Source: JBDTMT01 sp033764095 (lineage in GTDB: Bacteria > Desulfobacterota > Binatia > HRBIN30 > CADEER01). Taken from it: a stretch of DNA of 8,720 nt. The notes below the pieces were generated by a model. It had not been told where the DNA came from, did no database searches, and saw only the letters and a program-made list of their open reading frames with translations. Positions 6,062 to 8,720 of the stretch are shown one piece after another. The DNA lies in contig JANRJF010000196.1 of the NCBI GenBank assembly GCA_033764095.1, positions 1 through 8,720 on the forward strand. Reading direction: 5' to 3'. Made by a program: the position numbers and the translations under genes. Each line of letters opens with the position of its first letter. Positions within the stretch are counted from its first letter, which is position 1.

Positions 6062-6180
6062 CCCCCCTTTGAAAAAGGGGGCCCAGGGGGATTTTCCAAC
6101 CGACGGGTTGCCGCGCGAGCGCTTCGCCGGTCCGCGGCAGTGTTTGAAAATCCCCCCCTGCCCCCTTTTTCAAAGGGGGG
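6062..6180. repeat. 119-bp inverted-repeat element (MITE-like) between convergent genes; probable bidirectional terminator
   Basis: The outer ~38 bases are near-perfect inverted repeats. Both begin CCCCCCTTTGAAAAAGGGGG when read inward on opposite strands, then continue with a G-run and ATTTTCCAA (left) or ATTTTCAAA (right). Each arm is also its own hairpin, CCCCCTTT-GAA-AAAGGGGG at 6063-6081 and CCCCCTTT-TTC-AAAGGGGG at 6161-6179. The 40-odd bases between the arms look like ordinary GC-rich DNA. The element fills the space between two convergent genes, 6 bases from one stop (6055) and 6 from the other (6187). No coding capacity is seen, so if mobile it depends on an enzyme encoded elsewhere. 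From memory, similar G/C-run palindromes are scattered through many unrelated bacterial genomes. Confidence 0.85.
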
Positions 6181-6186
6181 ATCGTT

Positions 6187-6921
6187 TTAGCGCAGCGCCG
6201 CTTGCGCCTTGGCGCGCGCCTGTTCGAGTCGACGCGTCAGCTCGTCGCGCGCCGCCTCGATCGCGGCCGGGTCGGCGTCGGCGGCGACGTACAGCGGCTC
6301 GGCGAAGGCGAAGGCGATGCGCGAGAACGGCAGCGGCACGATCGTCCGGTCCCAGGAGCGCACGCGAACCAGCGGCCGCGTCCACCAGGTGCCGGGGACG
6401 ATCGGCAGACCGGTGGCGCGCGCCATCATGACCGCACCGGACTTGGCGATGCGCGCCGGACCGCGCGGGCCGTCGACGATGACGCCGGCGCTCACCCCAC
6501 TGCCGCGCAGCGCCTCGATCATCAGGTCGAGCGCCTGACGGCCGCCGCGCCGGCTCGAGCCGCGCACGGCGCGCATGCCGAAGCGATCGACGGTGTCGGC
6601 GATGATGTCGCCGTCGCGGCTGCCGCTGACCATCACCACGCCGGCGGTGCGGTCGCGGAAATGGTACGGCAGCATCATCATCGCTTCATGCAGCCCGGCG
6701 AAGATGATCTGACCGCCGTTTTCCAGGCAGCGATCCTCCAGCTCGCGGTCGACGAAGCGAATGCGGCTGGTGCGAAAGATCAGGTACGACACCAGCTGCA
6801 CCAGGCGCGGCAGCAGGTAGCGCAGCACGCCGTTCAGGCGGCCGCGCAACAGCCGACCGCTGCGGCTGCGGGCGGCGCGTCGAGGCGGGGAGGTCAACTG
6901 CCGTTGCCGTAGCGCAAACAA
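6187..6921 (-). CDS. DUF374-type lysophospholipid acyltransferase-like protein
   Basis: This protein of up to 244 residues matches the DUF374 branch of the glycerolipid/lipid A acyltransferase superfamily. These enzymes are thought to move acyl groups onto lipid or lipid A-type acceptors at the inner membrane, but few have a proven reaction. Key landmarks are the catalytic-type His at H78 (AGLHEAMMMLPYHF), VSGSRDGDIIADTVDRFG (98-115), VRGSSRRGG (119-127), DGPRGP (150-155), GAVMMARATGLPIVP (162-176) and SWDRTIVPLPFSR (189-201). The N-terminal 30 residues are basic, and a hydrophobic membrane-associated stretch lies at about 31-50. The start is doubtful. TTG 6921 lies 6 bases from the end of an inverted repeat and has no ribosome binding site; GTG at 6828 (codon 32) would give a 213-residue protein and also lacks one. 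The repeat may have displaced the native 5' end. It is flanked by fatty-acid activating genes, which suits a lipid role. Confidence 0.82.
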   Translation of the reverse strand: MFALRQRQLTSPPRRAARSRSGRLLRGRLNGVLRYLLPRLVQLVSYLIFRTSRIRFVDRELEDRCLENGGQIIFAGLHEAMMMLPYHFRDRTAGVVMVSGSRDGDIIADTVDRFGMRAVRGSSRRGGRQALDLMIEALRGSGVSAGVIVDGPRGPARIAKSGAVMMARATGLPIVPGTWWTRPLVRVRSWDRTIVPLPFSRIAFAFAEPLYVAADADPAAIEAARDELTRRLEQARAKAQAALR

Positions 6922-6926
6922 GGCCA

Positions 6927-7038
6927 GGATTCACCACAGAGACACAGAGGCACGGAGAAGGCTCTCAGAGTTCGATCGATTTTACTCTGAGAGTCTCTTC
7001 TCCGTGCCTCTGTGCCTCTGTGCCTCTGTGGTGAATCC
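6927..7038. repeat. 112-bp near-perfect inverted repeat of the CACAGAGG-unit family, copy 3
   Basis: This is the best-preserved copy. The left arm starts GGATTCACCACAGAGACACA (6927) and ends with CTCTCAGAGT (6962-6971). The right arm (6984-7038) is its reverse complement, ending GGTGAATCC. The centre is about 12 AT-richer bases (TCGATCGATTTT). The right arm carries one extra 8-base CACAGAGG unit, so arm length appears to change by whole units. It occupies the whole space between the two minus-strand genes, starting 2 bases after the stop of the upstream synthetase (7041) and ending 5 bases before TTG 6921. A transcript across it would form a very long hairpin, so the two genes are unlikely to be efficiently cotranscribed. 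Confidence 0.9.
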
Positions 7039-7040
7039 GT

Positions 7041-8594
7041 TCAGACGATCTTCGTCTGTCGCCCCTTCCAGTACGCGTCGCGCAGCAGGCGCTTGTAGAG
7101 CTTGCCGGTCGGGGCGCGCGGCAGCTCGGCGGTGAAGTCGATCGAGCGCGGGCATTTGTAGCGGGCGAGGTGCTGGCGGCAGAAGTCCTGCAACTCGGCG
7201 GCGAGCGCCGGCCCGGCCTCGTGCGGGTCGGCCGGCTGCACGACCGCCTTCACTTCCTCGCCGAGCTCGTCGTTGGGCACGCCGAAGACGGCGACGTCGG
7301 CGACCTTCGGGTGGGTGACCAGCAGGTTCTCGATCTCCTGCGGGTAGATGTTGACGCCGCCGGCGACGATCATGAAGTCCTTGCGGTCGGTCAGATAGAG
7401 GTAGCCCTCGGCATCGAGGTAGCCGATGTCGCCCACCGAGGCCCAGCCCTGCGGGTTGCGCAGCTTGGCCGTCTTCTCCGGATCCTTGTGGTAGGCGACC
7501 GGCACCGCGCTCTGGTTGGGCTCGAAGAAGACGCGGCCGGGCTCGCCGAGCGGCAGCTCGTTGCCGTCGTCGTCGAGGATGTGGATCCTGCCCGCCAGCA
7601 CGCGGCCGACCGAGCCCTTGTGCGCCAGCCATTCCTGGCTGCTGATGACGGTGGCGCCGACACCCTCGGTGGACGAGTAGTACTCCAGCAGGATCGGCCC
7701 CCACCACGCGATCATCTGCTCCTTCACCGGCACCGGGCAGGGCGCCGCGGCGTGGATGGCGATGCGCAGGGTCGAGAGGTCGTGGCGCCGCCGCGCCGCC
7801 TCCGGCAGCTTCAGCAGGCGCACGAACATGGTCGGCACCCACTGGCTGTGGGTGACGCGGTAGCGTTCGATGTGCGCCAGCGCCGCCTCGGGTTCGAAGC
7901 GCTCCATCACCACCACCGTGCCGCCGGCGCGCAGCACGGTCATGCAGAAGGCGTTCGGCGCGGCGTGATACAACGGCGCCGGCGACAGGTAGATGCTGTC
8001 GGCGTCGATGCCGTACAGCGTCGAGAACAACTGCATCAGCGGCAGCGCCGAGCCGACCGGCGCGCGCGCGTGCTGCGGCATGACGCCCTTCGGCCGCCCG
8101 GTGGTGCCGGACGAGTAGAGCATCGCCGCTCCCTCGAGCTCCTCGGTCAGCGGAGTGGACGGGCAGGTGGCCAGCGCGTCCTCGTAGCGCTCGTAGCCGG
8201 GCAGCGCGCCGCCGGCGACCAGCCGCGTCGTCACCGCCGCCGGCAGCTCGGCGAGCAGCGTCTGCGCGACGGCGGCTTGCGCCGCGGTGGTGATGAAGGC
8301 GCGGGCGTCGCAGTCGCCGATGATGTAGCTCGCCTCCTCGGCGGTGAGATGGAAGTTGATCGGCGTGTAGATCAGCCCCGACCGCTGCGCCGCCCAGGCG
8401 ACCTCGAAGTAGCGCGGCGTGTTCTCCATGAGCAGCGCGATGTGGTCGCCGAAGCGCAGGCCGCGGTCGTGCAGCAGGTGGGCGAGGCGATTCGACGCCG
8501 CGTCGAGCTGCGCATAGGTCAGCGTCTCGCCGGTCTCGGCCATGATGATCGCCGGCTTGTCCGGCGTGCGCTGCGCGTGAAATCCCGGCCACAT
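7041..8594 (-). CDS. Acyl-CoA synthetase, AMP-forming (FadD-like, ANL superfamily)
   Basis: This 517-residue fatty-acid or carboxylic-acid CoA ligase is of normal family length. The motifs are in order: MLYSSGTTGRPKGV (158-171, ATP P-loop), EYYSSTEG (304-311), the GD of GWASVGDIGYLD (383-394; usually TGD, but Val/Leu-GD is common in this subgroup), TDRKDFMIVAGGVNIYPQEIE (402-422, hinge and C-domain), and PTGK with catalytic K498 near the end. The GVNIYPQEIEN-type hinge resembles long-chain or bile/steroid-acid-type synthetases of actinobacteria and proteobacteria, though the substrate is not determined. The start is supported by GGAGG about 6 bases before ATG 8594. The enzyme is clearly distinct from the synthetase at 2304-3917, whose hinge and P-loop contexts differ, so this is not a recent duplication. 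A large inverted repeat begins 2 bases past the stop. Confidence 0.92.
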   Translation of the reverse strand: MWPGFHAQRTPDKPAIIMAETGETLTYAQLDAASNRLAHLLHDRGLRFGDHIALLMENTPRYFEVAWAAQRSGLIYTPINFHLTAEEASYIIGDCDARAFITTAAQAAVAQTLLAELPAAVTTRLVAGGALPGYERYEDALATCPSTPLTEELEGAAMLYSSGTTGRPKGVMPQHARAPVGSALPLMQLFSTLYGIDADSIYLSPAPLYHAAPNAFCMTVLRAGGTVVVMERFEPEAALAHIERYRVTHSQWVPTMFVRLLKLPEAARRRHDLSTLRIAIHAAAPCPVPVKEQMIAWWGPILLEYYSSTEGVGATVISSQEWLAHKGSVGRVLAGRIHILDDDGNELPLGEPGRVFFEPNQSAVPVAYHKDPEKTAKLRNPQGWASVGDIGYLDAEGYLYLTDRKDFMIVAGGVNIYPQEIENLLVTHPKVADVAVFGVPNDELGEEVKAVVQPADPHEAGPALAAELQDFCRQHLARYKCPRSIDFTAELPRAPTGKLYKRLLRDAYWKGRQTKIV

Positions 8595-8720
8595 TCCGTC
8601 CTCCGTCGCAGTCTCAGAAGAGCACGCTCAACGCAGAGACGCGGGGGCGCCGGGGGGGCCCGGAAGCCAACCAAAAGTGGGGGGGATAAGCGCCCCCAGC
8701 CGGAACCCGGAACAGAGGTG
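8595..8720. other. Contig-end region upstream of the acyl-CoA synthetase, degraded repeat-like sequence
   Basis: Bases 8595-8605 hold the GGAGG ribosome binding site of the minus-strand synthetase. From about 8631 the sequence reads ACGCAGAGACGCGGGGGCGC, which looks like the start of another CACAGAGG-unit repeat arm. It then passes into G-runs and text with no coding pattern. The abrupt homopolymers suggest low-quality or misassembled sequence at a contig end, where assembly often breaks at dispersed repeats. No promoter could be identified. Confidence 0.35.

Noticed and set aside
6927..7038. CRISPR-like or tandem-repeat array because of repeated 8-base units
   Set aside because: Units are contiguous with no spacers and are arranged as two inverted arms, so this is a palindromic element.
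6982..8592. 536-codon minus-strand frame overlapping the second synthetase
   Set aside because: Out-of-frame shadow running through the palindromic repeat; the real motifs and the ribosome binding site belong to the frame starting at 8594.

Overview
The window is very GC-rich bacterial DNA with dense coding on both strands. It probably comes from the end of an environmental contig: the last ~80 bases turn homopolymeric and repeat-like, and the first gene runs off the left edge. Several traits fit an uncultured deltaproteobacteria-like lineage such as the Binatota/Desulfobacterota group. These are a secreted protein opening with two Cys-framed EF-hand (dockerin-like) loops, a small secreted protein with a C-terminal sorting-type tail, a PglB/STT3-type oligosaccharyltransferase, and several fatty-acid activating enzymes. 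This taxonomic placement is inference only.

Layout. (1) Bases 1-1971, minus strand: a probable two-gene operon. A promoter near 2006-2035 drives a small Cys-rich secreted protein (1600-1971) with two N-X-S sequons and a C-terminal membrane anchor. Downstream is an STT3/PglB-like oligosaccharyltransferase (about 1489 to beyond base 1) that shows the DxD and TIxE-type catalytic motifs. The transferase has a start problem: an ATG overlaps the upstream stop (TGATG at 1598-1602), but its frame meets a TGA at 1526-1528 before the first membrane helix. (2) Bases 1972-2303: a divergent intergenic region with the promoter, a perfect 12-bp palindrome and two strong hairpins. (3) Bases 2304-3917, plus strand: an AMP-forming acyl-CoA synthetase, apparently leaderless. 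(4) Bases 4107-4535, plus strand: a GFA-family zinc protein with a strong ribosome binding site. (5) Bases 4673-6055, plus strand: a secreted dockerin-like/beta-propeller-like protein, apparently leaderless. (6) Bases 6187-6921, minus strand: a DUF374-type acyltransferase. (7) Bases 7041-8594, minus strand: a second acyl-CoA synthetase.

The two synthetases and the acyltransferase could act in one stream of fatty-acid activation and transfer, but only their proximity supports this. The oligosaccharyltransferase and its small neighbour could be an enzyme-acceptor pair for surface N-glycosylation, which is the most interesting hypothesis here.

A second theme is inverted repeats at gene ends. 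Four palindromic elements from two families start or end within about 1-6 bases of a stop codon. Three carry arms built of a roughly 8-bp CACAGAGG-like unit; the fourth is a 119-bp element with arms of the CCCCCTTT...AAAGGGGG type. They probably act as terminators and look like non-autonomous mobile repeats. No RNA genes, CRISPR arrays, transposase genes or prophage genes were seen.
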